64,000 nt of DNA from Chloroflexota bacterium (GTDB lineage Bacteria > Chloroflexota > Chloroflexia > Chloroflexales > Herpetosiphonaceae), in the NCBI GenBank assembly GCA_020161265.1, contig JAIUOC010000001.1, forward strand, positions 558,001-622,000, written 5' to 3'. Under the pieces are notes generated by a model. It was not told the DNA's origin. It did not search any database and saw nothing but the letters and a program-made list of their open reading frames with translations. Positions 55,420 through 64,000 of the stretch are shown here, piece by piece (the stretch's first letter is position 1; each line of letters opens with the position of its first letter). The position numbers and the translations under genes were made by a program.

Positions 55420-56379
55420 TTATGAAATTCGATAAACCCCATTGCCTTTGGTGGTATCTTTGCCAACTTGAATCACGCTGCCCCAGACCAATAGTGGCAA
55501 CAGTGGCCCTAAATCGCCCGCATAATGGGCAGTACCAACCAAGCCCCCAATTGGAGTTTTACGCCGTTGCCGCGATGAATAACTATCAAGATCAACCCAA
55601 TGCGTATCGTTTTGCACAAGTTTGATAGTGGCAGCGGCGTTAAGTAAGGCCAAGCGTTGCTCATAGGCAAATGGTTCGCCACCATGTTCGCGAGCTAATC
55701 CATCATGGCGCTCGGTTAAACGTTGCACAATTGGGCGAAGCTGTGGCACTTTGAGCAAAATTTTCTGCTCAATAATCCGCAGCGGAGTCATAAAATGCAA
55801 CGTCAGCAGATCGTGTGGTAATGATTGAGCAATGTGTTCAGCATCAGCCCAAGTCATCGGCAAGTTCGGCACTTGAATCCGTTGGCTACCAGCAGTTTGA
55901 ATCGGCTGAATGTGATCATGGAGTAATTGCACCGCATCAACTTGCTCGACCACAAACCGCCCGCGCTCCCAATCATTTTCAGCAACCCGTTTGCCCACCC
56001 CATTTTGGCCCATCATATGTAAAGCCATCGCCACATACGGAAATAAATTGGTTGATTGGCCAATCAAGGTCAAGCCCCACGAAAACTGCTCATTTGGCTG
56101 AAACGAACCAGCATGATGAATTGGCGGACGGATAGCGAATGGTCGGGGTATATCATTGCCGCGCGGCGAAGCATCGCGATGTGGAGCCATTAAACTGCTG
56201 ACGGGGCAAGCCTGCAATAATGGGCATTCCACACAGGTTTTGGCGGCATGGTTGGTGCAAAAACGCTCCCAGAGCGCAGTGAAAAACGCCCCGCGCAGGG
56301 CCGCCCCAGTGTGCACATGCAACTGGAGCGGCGCAGTGGCCTTGGCTTGAACGCGAATATGGTGAACAGCAAGAGTCAT
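55420..56379 (-). CDS. cas6: Cas6 endoribonuclease
   Basis: 319 residues of the RAMP-type Cas6 family, predicted to cut the pre-crRNA in each repeat. The C-terminus has the Gly-rich loop GSVIQVGKDTTKGNGVYRI. Near the N-terminus four Cys (41, 49, 52, 58 in CTNHAAKTCVECPLLQAC) could bind a metal. GTAHYAGDLGPLLPLLVWG is the second-fold core. The catalytic His cannot be chosen by eye. GAGGAG precedes the ATG, which overlaps the cas5 stop by 4 nt. Confidence 0.85.
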   Translation of the reverse strand: MTLAVHHIRVQAKATAPLQLHVHTGAALRGAFFTALWERFCTNHAAKTCVECPLLQACPVSSLMAPHRDASPRGNDIPRPFAIRPPIHHAGSFQPNEQFSWGLTLIGQSTNLFPYVAMALHMMGQNGVGKRVAENDWERGRFVVEQVDAVQLLHDHIQPIQTAGSQRIQVPNLPMTWADAEHIAQSLPHDLLTLHFMTPLRIIEQKILLKVPQLRPIVQRLTERHDGLAREHGGEPFAYEQRLALLNAAATIKLVQNDTHWVDLDSYSSRQRRKTPIGGLVGTAHYAGDLGPLLPLLVWGSVIQVGKDTTKGNGVYRIS

Positions 56380-57116
56380 GTCAGCTCCTCAACAATCCGT
56401 GTGTATAACGTATAGCGATAACTAGAACGGGTTAATGCATATGGTAGAACAACCGGGCGTAAAATACGCTCATCGCTACTAATTTTGATGGATTTATCAG
56501 AATAAATATTAATGTGCTCCCAAGAGAGTTTCACTCCACAATCATCGAGTAATTGAAGCGTACCTTGAGTTAAGATACTAGTTTGGGTACTTGTTAAATT
56601 TGTCCAAGCATGGTTTAATTCCTCAATCCATACAATTTGGCTTTGACGTTGCCAAAATCCACCACGCTTACCAAAATATGAAATATGTTTAAAAGCTGCT
56701 GAAATTATCTCATCATATTGATTATCAAGTATTTTGATAGCAACACCAAGCTTATTTTCAAATTGCACAAACTCACGAAACGCTATTGTAGGATTAAATG
56801 GGTACAAACCGTCATTTAAAACCTGATTGAATTCATCAATATTTTTTTGATTAAACCGTGTTGGCCGTTGGATTTTAATAAAGGTTTTATTAACAATCAC
56901 AACCTCAGGCAAATCTAAGGCAATCTCTGCATCACGGATCGTTGGCCATACTTGACTACCAAGTTCAAGCCCAAAAAGCTGGATCGCATTACTGACCAAG
57001 GCCATTTTGATCGCAAATGGCGTTGGCACAAGCAGACTCTGAGCGCCCGACGCTGTAGCCAGCGCCGGACGCAAACTAAATAAACTTGTCGGCAAAAATG
57101 AAGCGGTCATCCACAT
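56376..57116 (-). CDS. cas5: Cas5-family protein
   Basis: 246 residues. The N-terminal strand and following loop (ASFLPTSLFSLRPALATASGAQSLLVPTPFAIKMALVSNAI) have the shape of Cas5 proteins, with a P-T-P-F-A-I-K-x-A-L segment where others have P-P-P-S-x-x-x-G-A. Sequence support is moderate; position between cas7 and cas6 makes the call. It would cap the 5' handle of the crRNA in Cascade. GAGGAG 8 nt before the ATG. Confidence 0.75.
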   Translation of the reverse strand: MWMTASFLPTSLFSLRPALATASGAQSLLVPTPFAIKMALVSNAIQLFGLELGSQVWPTIRDAEIALDLPEVVIVNKTFIKIQRPTRFNQKNIDEFNQVLNDGLYPFNPTIAFREFVQFENKLGVAIKILDNQYDEIISAAFKHISYFGKRGGFWQRQSQIVWIEELNHAWTNLTSTQTSILTQGTLQLLDDCGVKLSWEHINIYSDKSIKISSDERILRPVVLPYALTRSSYRYTLYTRIVEELT

Positions 57117-57132
57117 ACGTTATACTCCTCGT

Positions 57133-58125
57133 TTAACGTCCAGTTTGCAATCCAAATTGAAGTGGTCCACTATTAGTAATTAAGTTGGCAAGGATTGTGC
57201 TTAAACTGGCAAAGTCGTGAAATTCTTCCACCACGACAGACTCAACTGCTTCACCAGCATTCAACGCAGCCTTTACTTGGGTACTTTGGTTGATAAATTG
57301 AGGATTAATGGCACTGAATGTTGGGGCAGGAATGGTACTTGTGCTATAACTAACTACCCCACGAATATCAACAAGGTGCGGCAATTGAGCACTACGCATT
57401 GCTCCTGCTGGGCGAATTAAGGTATATAGCACACTTTTAAGTAAAGCCTGATAGCGTGCAAGTCGTTCTGATTCATTTAAAACATAGCGTTGACTTAGAT
57501 CGTTATAACCAATCCGTCCCAATTCTAAATTACAAACAAGCGCATATACACCGCTACTCGCAGGCCGATGGAAAATAGCCTGACCTTGGTTGCCAGACCG
57601 ATCATCACCTTCTTGGCCTGGTTTTTCGGGATTATATTTGACATGGAAATATTGTCCAGTACGCGTACTTTCAGGCCTCCCAACAACCCAACCAAATTCC
57701 ACGACGCTCTTGCGTGGAACAGATTGTTTACCTTCGGTAATCAAAATACCTTCAAGATCATCAATCATACATGCCTGGATGAGATAATCTAAGACTTGGG
57801 CAGGGCTAGGTTTTTTCTTATTGATAAATTCGATAAATGCAGGATCTCCCGAGATTCGATTAGCATTAAACCGTTTACAGGCATTACATAATTGGAGTGA
57901 TTCATTTGACTGGGCAATACGAAATAAATGTTCGGCCTGAATATGCTTAAACATATCACCAGAAATTGCATTAACGCTCTCAATCCGTGGGTTATTATCT
58001 TGATCGCGCACAACAACATCAACCATACGAGTTTGAATTTGATTACCCTCACCACCTTCATTATTAAGTGAGTGCATATCAATAATTGCTTCAGCGGAAA
58101 TTGATAATGATCCAAGTGTTTTCAT
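57133..58125 (-). CDS. cas7: Cas7 backbone protein, DevR/Csa2 family
   Basis: 330 residues. The N-terminal signature SAEAIIDMHSLNNEGGEGNQIQTRMVDV matches the DevR (Cas7) pattern A-L-N-x-E-G-x-x-G-N-x-x-x-T-R, followed by VNAISGDMFKHIQAEHL (S-G-x-x-x-[RK]-H). Later parts include GVYALVCNLELGRIGYND and LPHLVDIRGVVSYS. It coats the spacer part of crRNA in multiple copies. DevR-type Cas7 occurs in subtypes I-A, I-B and the Myxococcus dev locus. AGGAG before the ATG. Confidence 0.9.
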   Translation of the reverse strand: MKTLGSLSISAEAIIDMHSLNNEGGEGNQIQTRMVDVVVRDQDNNPRIESVNAISGDMFKHIQAEHLFRIAQSNESLQLCNACKRFNANRISGDPAFIEFINKKKPSPAQVLDYLIQACMIDDLEGILITEGKQSVPRKSVVEFGWVVGRPESTRTGQYFHVKYNPEKPGQEGDDRSGNQGQAIFHRPASSGVYALVCNLELGRIGYNDLSQRYVLNESERLARYQALLKSVLYTLIRPAGAMRSAQLPHLVDIRGVVSYSTSTIPAPTFSAINPQFINQSTQVKAALNAGEAVESVVVEEFHDFASLSTILANLITNSGPLQFGLQTGR

Positions 58126-58154
58126 GGTAATTAGCTCCTATATTGATAATAATT

Positions 58155-59900
58155 TTATACTTCTTCCGTTTTTGAATCTATTTCATTCGATTTACGTTCC
58201 TTGCGGGCACTACCATAAGCTACAAGCATCCGAGCAATAACTGAGGGCTTATAGCCATTGTCAAGCAAGGTAATAATATCATCAAGGTCGTCTTGGGCAA
58301 CGCGTGAACGCTTATCAACTCCTTTCGATGTTTCAAATTTTTGAGCGCTTTCAGTATTATATTTAGCAATAAAATCAGTCAATGCTGCAATAAAATCATC
58401 GATATGATTAGATCGGCGAATAATTTCTTGCGTTAGTCCATAGCGAATTTCGAATGGAACTCTTTCTCCTTTCGCTTTTTTATATTGAAGATTTACCGTG
58501 CAATTTCGAATTGCATTCGCAATCCGCTGAAACCCTTCTGACTCAATAATTGAAGTAAGTGGTTTTTGCATTGAAAAGACCTCCGTAAGGGTGTGAACAG
58601 AGAAACGTTGTGGATATTCACCACGTTCGATTTTTTGGCCAACATATGGTGCATATAAAGCGCAAAAATCTAAAAGTGGCTCAACTGTACGGCTTGAAAG
58701 AAAATCACGATAGCGAGCTAATAGGGTATATTCTTCACTACGTTCACCTCCATCATAGGCACGAATACTCTGAACAACTGCAAGATGTTCCTTGATCACT
58801 AGCTCAATTTCATGAGCCTGCTCCAAGGATTCAATTGCTGGAACCCATTCAGGAATATTAAGAGCTGCAATGTTCATTACGGCAAAAGCGCTGCCCATAT
58901 CTTTATAGAATGTTACCTCACAACCATGAATTAGGTCGCTTGGTCGTTTATATTTGCGTTTCGATTGCATTTGAGTATTACTCAAAGCATTCCGCTGATT
59001 ATTTACTAGAACTTGAAGCAATCGCAAAAGATTTTGAACATCCATTTTAACAGGGCTATTACTCCAAGCAACTTCACGAAATAGATGGACAATTCTGCTT
59101 AATTCACGAAAATAGATTGCTTGTGGTTTAATAATATAGGTTTTGCGATCTTTACTATCGCGAATTACTTGAGGATGTGCCAGACGAAAGAATCCAATAA
59201 ATTTAATCCATTCTAAAATCCACCATTCTTCCATATTTCCAATATCAAGCATATTGGATTTAGGTCGATTAGCACCTTTCCCAGCTGTTGGATTCGTTAC
59301 TTGAAGCATAGTCATTGTTTGATCAAGCTTATATTGTTTGGCAAAAACCTGCCATTGTTTAAATACATCCATATATGGGTTAGGTGTAACACTAAATAGT
59401 TTCATGAGCAATTCTAAAATATAATTTTTTTGTTGAATTGCTAGATTTTTCCAGTTAATAACAGGGGGATTAAAAGAAACTGCTACCTTCATCTGATTAA
59501 TAATCAAATAAAGCGGTAATGCAGAGGCAGGTTTTTGATCTGCAATAGCAATTAAGCCAGGTTCTTGATTAAGAATTGCATCAGAATTTCGCAATTTTGG
59601 CGGCAATTCATTTAATAATTTACGATAGACATCTCGTTGTGATTTTTGTTGCTCATAAGGAAAACCATCAATAATTGGTTGCTTATCAGTACTAATCGGT
59701 TGGATTAAGTTAAGATTCTCGGTATTATCAGCCAGCATCACTGGATCAAATCGTGATCTGAGTTGATAATACGAACCTCGATCATGAATTTCGACATCCT
59801 CATTACTAAGGGCATCAAGAATTTCAGCAAAGCCGACTGCTAATAAGGTATCAGCAGACGTTCCCGAGCGTTTATCAATATAGAAGTCATATAACGGCAT
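58155..59900 (-). CDS. Divergent large subunit in the Cas8 position
   Basis: A 581-residue, mostly helical, Lys/Arg-rich protein between cas3 and cas7, where the Cascade large subunit is usually encoded. No CxxC zinc finger, HD motif or polymerase-like GGDD was seen, so neither Cas10d nor a zinc-finger Cas8b/Cst1 type is supported. Recognisable features are an N-terminal MPLYDFYIDKRSGTSADTLLAVGFAEIL segment, a Trp-rich centre (NMEEWWILEWIKFIGFF) and a C-terminal Lys-rich tail with DDLDDIITLLDNGYKPSVIARML. Function (PAM recognition, Cas3 recruitment) is inferred from position only. AAGGAG before the ATG. Confidence 0.65.
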   Translation of the reverse strand: MPLYDFYIDKRSGTSADTLLAVGFAEILDALSNEDVEIHDRGSYYQLRSRFDPVMLADNTENLNLIQPISTDKQPIIDGFPYEQQKSQRDVYRKLLNELPPKLRNSDAILNQEPGLIAIADQKPASALPLYLIINQMKVAVSFNPPVINWKNLAIQQKNYILELLMKLFSVTPNPYMDVFKQWQVFAKQYKLDQTMTMLQVTNPTAGKGANRPKSNMLDIGNMEEWWILEWIKFIGFFRLAHPQVIRDSKDRKTYIIKPQAIYFRELSRIVHLFREVAWSNSPVKMDVQNLLRLLQVLVNNQRNALSNTQMQSKRKYKRPSDLIHGCEVTFYKDMGSAFAVMNIAALNIPEWVPAIESLEQAHEIELVIKEHLAVVQSIRAYDGGERSEEYTLLARYRDFLSSRTVEPLLDFCALYAPYVGQKIERGEYPQRFSVHTLTEVFSMQKPLTSIIESEGFQRIANAIRNCTVNLQYKKAKGERVPFEIRYGLTQEIIRRSNHIDDFIAALTDFIAKYNTESAQKFETSKGVDKRSRVAQDDLDDIITLLDNGYKPSVIARMLVAYGSARKERKSNEIDSKTEEV

Positions 59901-59910
59901 ACACTACTCC

Positions 59911-62511
59911 TTAATACGTATGTGCATAAAAGAATGAACGCCAATCGCAAAGTCGTAATACTCGCACGATGAGAAAATAACAAAAGGCTTCATGTAAATT
60001 TGCTTGCAACTTCGTATCATCAGCAATTGAAGTCATCTTTTGGCTCGTTAAGCTACCAGCAAATGGAATTTGTTCGACCAATAAATCAAGCTCAAATTGC
60101 CAATCTTGCCCTTGCGAGACCAACGCTAATACATCGTTGAGTGTCGTTTGTGCCTCTTCGATCAAACGAATAGCTTGATATTCTCGCGAAAACGAGGAAT
60201 GATGCCGCGCTATTGCGGCAATCGTTGCCCGCGCAAGTTTAGCAATTTGAGGATCTTCATCTTCATAAAATCCTAGGCTGGATTCAATTAATTCATGGGC
60301 TAAGAAAGCACTTTCACAGGCATGATGTGGAGGTTTAGCAATAAGCTTGCGTAATGGTCGATGCTCTTTTTCACTATTTGTATGAGCAAAAGGATATTTC
60401 TGTGGAGCATATGTTTCATGCTTTTTAGGATATGTTTTAATCAATAGATTTTGCCAGTTCTTAGCAAAATCCTGCCAACCCTCGCCTAATTTACCAAGAT
60501 CATGGCAAGCAATCGCTAAACGAATAGCTCGGTCAATCAAACCTTTTGGTAAACGCATTATTTGCTCTAGTCTTTTAGCCGAATAATCAATCTCCTCGAT
60601 TAAACGAGATTGATATGCGCGATAGAGACCACTGATATGCTCAAAATAACTTTCTTGTTGGTATTCAATGGTATTAAATTGTTTCCGCCGAGAAACCCGT
60701 ATATCACTCTGGAAAGTACTATTCCAGTCTATTTCTAGCTGTGGAAAAGAGCCATCGCGAAAGATAATTCCAAGTTCGGAATTATATTGGACATAGCGGC
60801 GTGGGAAAGCAAGAACTAAGCTAGCAACAATTTCGGCTGAGTTATTAATAGGTTGCCAAGTATAGGTTGGCTCAATTCGCTCATCTTCGCTGGATTGCTC
60901 AACATTCAGTAATTTAGCACTATAGGCAATCACATGTTGATCATCATTTTCAAGCCAATCTGTTGTTTGCGGTAAGCTTTGGGCGGTAAGCTGTAACCTT
61001 TTCCATATTCCTAAGAGACTGCTTGGTCGTAATCCAAAGGTTTGATATTCCCAAGGCTTCGTCGTAATTGCACTATTTGGGTCATCGTGAATAACAAAAT
61101 TAACTTGGGCTACGTTACGAATTAACGTTGATGCAATTCCTCGTTCTGCACTAGCCCAACCTGAAGCAATCGATTTATCGATAGTGTCACAATTTTGAGC
61201 ATATGATTCCAATAATTTAAGATCATTTTCGGTATGAACGGCATCAATCAATGCTTGTTCTTGTAAAAACCCGACATGCTGTTGATGATACGGTTGACAT
61301 GCCTGTAAGGTATTGAGACATTCCTCGCGTTCATACGGTAGATAAGCACCTGCTTGCTCACTATCGGCAACCGGATAAATATGAACAAATCCAGTTTGCC
61401 CCGCAAATCGAGCACAACGCCCTGCTCGCTGAATCAAACTATTAGCTGGTGCAATCTCGCTATGAAGGTGAGGTATCGAAATATCAACCCCAACTTCAAT
61501 AACTTGGGTTGTAACAATAATCAAATTTTGCTGGGATGCCAAGCCGCTCGACCAAGCATCTTTGCCAGCCTTTGCAGCAATATATTGCTGCTTAAAAGCT
61601 CGATCTGGATCAGTGAATCGGCTATGAAGCAATACTATTTCGATTGTGCCTTGGGTATGTTCCTGCAACTCTAAATAGATTTGTTGCGAACGTTTGACCG
61701 TATTACAAATTACGATTGAGATAGTCTCATGACAGGCTAAGACGCTTTTAGCCGTCAATGGTTGTTCTTGCAGATCGTAGATGCGCTGACGCTGAGCATT
61801 TAGTTGATCCAACTCATTAGATTCAGCTTCTGGATCGACTTCTGGAAGCACACTCACCACTGAAGCGTTCAATATTTGTGCCAACTCTTGTATCAACTTA
61901 CTGGAAAATGTTGCGGTCATTAATGTGAATGGGCTAAGCTGTATTTGGCGCTGGTGGAGCAGCTGTAACATGCGTAGTGTAGTTGTGCGTGCCCCAAAAC
62001 TATTGCGATTTTCCTGATCAATTGGATAGAGATGAAACTCATCTAGCACTAAGTAACTGCTAATTACAGCCGCCGGATTGATATTCGCGTTTTTGCTGCC
62101 AATACCATAGGGAATACCTAAAAAGCTGGCAAGCAATTGGTCGATAGTACAAAATGTAAGTGCCGATTCAAAATGAGGGTCATTAGGCTGATCACCGGTT
62201 TGTTTGGCAATTGGCTCACGTTGAAATTCGGCAAATTGCTGACGCAGTTTTTGAGCATAATTGCGATCAATTCGTTGGGCCAAATCGGCATACTCAACAA
62301 AAAATTGTTCGGTTAACACGCGGGTTGGGACAGTGTAAATACAACGCAGCGGAAAATCTACCGCTAATTGGCCTGCCAGTTTTTGCACATAAGCCGCCAA
62401 AGCTGCCCGAGTTTTCCCAGCACCAGTTGGAGCTTGTAAAATGACATTTTGTTGTTGAGTTAAGCGATTGAAGACACGCTGTTGAAATTGGCGTAAATAG
62501 CTTTGCATCAT
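59911..62511 (-). CDS. cas3: Cas3 with helicase-HD domain order
   Basis: 866 residues. The helicase is N-terminal: Walker A APTGAGKT (27-34), DEFH box (157-160), MTATF (198-202), then VTTQVIEVGVDIS and QRAGRCARFAG in the second RecA domain. The HD nuclease domain is C-terminal (~620-860): FEHISG, ACHDLGK with His670-Asp671, HH at 729-730, ARHH at 770-771 and LCDWRS near 856. Canonical Cas3 has HD first; helicase-HD is known for subtype I-G and could also come from fusion of split I-A Cas3' and Cas3''. It unwinds and degrades target DNA. Its ATG directly follows the WYL-gene stop. Confidence 0.92.
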   Translation of the reverse strand: MMQSYLRQFQQRVFNRLTQQQNVILQAPTGAGKTRAALAAYVQKLAGQLAVDFPLRCIYTVPTRVLTEQFFVEYADLAQRIDRNYAQKLRQQFAEFQREPIAKQTGDQPNDPHFESALTFCTIDQLLASFLGIPYGIGSKNANINPAAVISSYLVLDEFHLYPIDQENRNSFGARTTTLRMLQLLHQRQIQLSPFTLMTATFSSKLIQELAQILNASVVSVLPEVDPEAESNELDQLNAQRQRIYDLQEQPLTAKSVLACHETISIVICNTVKRSQQIYLELQEHTQGTIEIVLLHSRFTDPDRAFKQQYIAAKAGKDAWSSGLASQQNLIIVTTQVIEVGVDISIPHLHSEIAPANSLIQRAGRCARFAGQTGFVHIYPVADSEQAGAYLPYEREECLNTLQACQPYHQQHVGFLQEQALIDAVHTENDLKLLESYAQNCDTIDKSIASGWASAERGIASTLIRNVAQVNFVIHDDPNSAITTKPWEYQTFGLRPSSLLGIWKRLQLTAQSLPQTTDWLENDDQHVIAYSAKLLNVEQSSEDERIEPTYTWQPINNSAEIVASLVLAFPRRYVQYNSELGIIFRDGSFPQLEIDWNSTFQSDIRVSRRKQFNTIEYQQESYFEHISGLYRAYQSRLIEEIDYSAKRLEQIMRLPKGLIDRAIRLAIACHDLGKLGEGWQDFAKNWQNLLIKTYPKKHETYAPQKYPFAHTNSEKEHRPLRKLIAKPPHHACESAFLAHELIESSLGFYEDEDPQIAKLARATIAAIARHHSSFSREYQAIRLIEEAQTTLNDVLALVSQGQDWQFELDLLVEQIPFAGSLTSQKMTSIADDTKLQANLHEAFCYFLIVRVLRLCDWRSFFYAHTY

Positions 62512-63573
62512 TTATTCTCCAAATAATGTGCGGAGAACATCATCATTCGGCATGGCACTTGGACGATTGCCCGATAATTTATAGAGTGTTCGTGCTCGTT
62601 CTAGATTGGTAATAATTGCTTGGCGTAATTCACTTGGTTCAAGGACTTCACAATCCGCCCCCCAACCTCGAATCCAAGGGACAATCGGAGTCCAATCATC
62701 AATCATAGCTTGCCAAATAAGATTGCCATAATCATCTTCTTGAATTGTTTGTGAAGGGTGCCAACGAGTTTCATAAACACGTTGACGAACCGACTGCTGG
62801 AATTTTATAACAATCTTAATTGGCTGATCATCTTGGGAAAACCAAATACCCCAAGCCCCCTCAAATAATTGAATTGGATCAAAGGTTGGATGAATTTCAA
62901 AAAGCTCATCTTCAACGACTGGAATCGAAATAATACGTTCAATTTTTCGAGCCCGCAACGCTTGGGCTTGCTCGGAAAATCCCACCACATAGGTTGAGCC
63001 ACCAAGGGCAATCGGCTCAATCATATAAGGATGAAATACTTCATTAAAAGCTTGCGATCCGCGTAGTGGTTGATAACGCCAACTTATTTTGTGCCCTGAT
63101 AGCCAAGCCTCACCAATTTTTTCTAATGCCCGTTGGGGACTGCTTTTGGCTATTGTTAATTCGGCTCGTTGGTGTGCGGTTTGTTGCAGAATATGCTCAC
63201 CTGCAAGTTTAGCAACTCCTCGACTCAGCGTAAGTCCCAGCTTATGCATCACCTCAAGTCCATGCAAGTTCGATTGTTGAAGGTGTTGTTGCATCAAACG
63301 TAGGGCAATCATGGTAATTAGGCTTTCATCACGCGATAGCCGCAGATAGGTCAAATAACTATTATGATCAATATAGATTTGGCGATCATCAGTTTGGCAA
63401 ATTGGAACCCCATCAAGGTCTAATTCCCTTAACCATCGTCGAATGGTAGCCCGATCACAATTAAATATTGCCGCTAATTCTGATTGGCGTATGGGAGTCC
63501 GACGCTCAAGCAGGAATCGCTCTAGCTTACGAACTCCCTCGATCTTGGTATAATCATGGATTTTCTTGGGCAT
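62512..63573 (-). CDS. WYL-domain transcriptional regulator of the cas operon
   Basis: 353 residues. An N-terminal winged helix (KIEGVRKLERFLLERRTPIRQSELAAIFNCDRATIRRWLRELD) is followed by a WYL-type domain (~150-240; ISWRYQPLRG, FHPYMIEPIALGGSTYVVGFSE, RKIERIISI) and a C-terminal WCX-like part. In WYL domains the ligand is thought to be nucleotide- or nucleic-acid-like. CAGGAG precedes the ATG. Its stop codon abuts the cas3 ATG, so it is co-expressed with the effector and probably regulates it; WYL regulators of CRISPR loci are known, for example in Synechocystis. Confidence 0.9.
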   Translation of the reverse strand: MPKKIHDYTKIEGVRKLERFLLERRTPIRQSELAAIFNCDRATIRRWLRELDLDGVPICQTDDRQIYIDHNSYLTYLRLSRDESLITMIALRLMQQHLQQSNLHGLEVMHKLGLTLSRGVAKLAGEHILQQTAHQRAELTIAKSSPQRALEKIGEAWLSGHKISWRYQPLRGSQAFNEVFHPYMIEPIALGGSTYVVGFSEQAQALRARKIERIISIPVVEDELFEIHPTFDPIQLFEGAWGIWFSQDDQPIKIVIKFQQSVRQRVYETRWHPSQTIQEDDYGNLIWQAMIDDWTPIVPWIRGWGADCEVLEPSELRQAIITNLERARTLYKLSGNRPSAMPNDDVLRTLFGE

Positions 63574-63634
63574 TTGTTTGATCTCCTGATACGACGGCTA
63601 TAGCTTAGCATGGGCATGGAGAAAAAACAGTAAT

Positions 63635-63853
63635 TTAATGAGGAGCAATTTTAAAAATTGCTAAACGATTGCGTTCATCCTGCCAAAGATAGATCCCATG
63701 ATCTTCAAGGCGTTGTAAATCTTCCATAACCATTTTTGCTGGATAGTTGAGTATGCGGGCAATATCGGCTTGTGTTAGGCCATTGGGTGATTGCTTGAGT
63801 AGCGTGATAATCGCCGTTTCGCGGGTTTTAGAATCGGGGTAGCGTCGAAACAT
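63635..63853 (-). CDS. Small winged-helix DNA-binding protein
   Basis: 72 residues forming a single winged helix-turn-helix: RETAIITLLKQSPNGLTQADIARILNYPAKMVMEDLQRLEDHGIYLWQDERNRLAIF, with a recognition-helix pattern like DeoR/HTH_11 proteins. There is no effector domain. CAGGAG 9 nt before the ATG. First gene of the cas operon, 62 bp before the WYL gene, and preceded by a large palindrome. A likely autoregulator of the cas operon, possibly acting with the WYL protein, whose N-terminal domain is of the same kind. Confidence 0.8.
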   Translation of the reverse strand: MFRRYPDSKTRETAIITLLKQSPNGLTQADIARILNYPAKMVMEDLQRLEDHGIYLWQDERNRLAIFKIAPH

Positions 63854-63904
63854 TGGTTGTTACTCCTGAAATCATGATTATTTATCGATGACTTCAGGAT
63901 ATCG

Positions 63905-63935
63905 ATGTAATGTTGCAAAACCTGCAACATTACAT
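63905..63935 (-). promoter_or_regulatory. 13-bp palindromic operator upstream of the cas operon
   Basis: ATGTAATGTTGCA (63905-63917) is the exact reverse complement of 63923-63935, with a 5-nt centre (AAACC). It lies 52 bp upstream of the first ATG. The internal GTTGCAAAAC resembles GTTGCGAAAC in the CRISPR leader. No confident -35/-10 was assigned in 63854-64000. Confidence 0.75.
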
Positions 63936-64000
63936 TACCCAAAAAGTTTTATCTATTTAATATATCCAAAGGGGAATTAAATAATAACGCCGCAGCTTTG

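Noticed and set aside
53490-62511. Subtype I-D classification suggested by gene order and the WYL regulator
   Set aside because: The large subunit has no HD or GGDD motif as Cas10d would, Cas3 carries its own HD domain, and Cas7 is DevR-like rather than Csc2-like.

Overview
The window looks like chromosomal DNA of a filamentous Chloroflexota bacterium, most likely a Herpetosiphon-type organism. This is inferred from moderate GC, many lineage-specific secreted proteins, a large NRPS operon, an FMN-riboswitch-controlled RibXY-type riboflavin transporter (described from Chloroflexi) and a long type I CRISPR locus. No rRNA or tRNA gene was recognised, so the assignment is indirect. Region 1 (1-23.3 kb): after the end of a secreted protein, a candidate structured RNA and a second secreted protein, the minus strand carries one biosynthetic operon. 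In order of transcription it holds NRPS1 (A-remnant-T-E-C-A-T), NRPS2 (docking-C-A-T), NRPS3 (A-T-C-T), NRPS4 (C-A-T-TE), a diaminobutyrate-type aminotransferase and a heterodimeric ABC exporter. Specificity residues read by eye give a Thr code in NRPS2, an Ala-like code in NRPS3 and two identical codes with acidic residues in NRPS1 and NRPS4. The acidic codes fit 2,4-diaminobutyrate, which the aminotransferase would supply. The first protein begins inside an adenylation domain, so the line is truncated or needs a partner in trans. Region 2 (23.7-34.5 kb, minus strand): housekeeping genes smpB, a 52-residue zinc ribbon, pyrF, rnc, fabF, ribH and nrdR. With them are a membrane protein with an Mrr-like domain, a SnoaL-like protein, a glycosyltransferase with a coiled-coil partner, a YdeI-family protein, and ribX-ribY behind a promoter, an FMN riboswitch and a likely Shine-Dalgarno-sequestering helix. 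Region 3 (34.6-46.6 kb): a roadblock protein, three lineage-specific genes, a secreted sialidase-like protein with three ricin-type repeats and a tyrosine recombinase. A plus-strand run follows: maf, a NarL-type response regulator, a diacylglycerol-kinase-like lipid kinase, a TolB-like lipoprotein, an acyl-CoA dehydrogenase and an APH-like kinase. Region 4 (46.7-64 kb): an IS5-like remnant fused to a truncated repeat marks the old end of a CRISPR array with 87 complete 37-nt repeats, transcribed leftwards. A leader with three copies of a GAGTTGCGAA motif separates it from a minus-strand cas operon: small winged-helix regulator, WYL regulator, cas3, a divergent cas8-position gene, cas7 (DevR family), cas5, cas6, cas1, cas2, cas4. 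Cas3 has its HD nuclease domain after the helicase, the reverse of the usual order. With the unrecognised large subunit and the two regulators, this makes the locus the most unusual system in the window.
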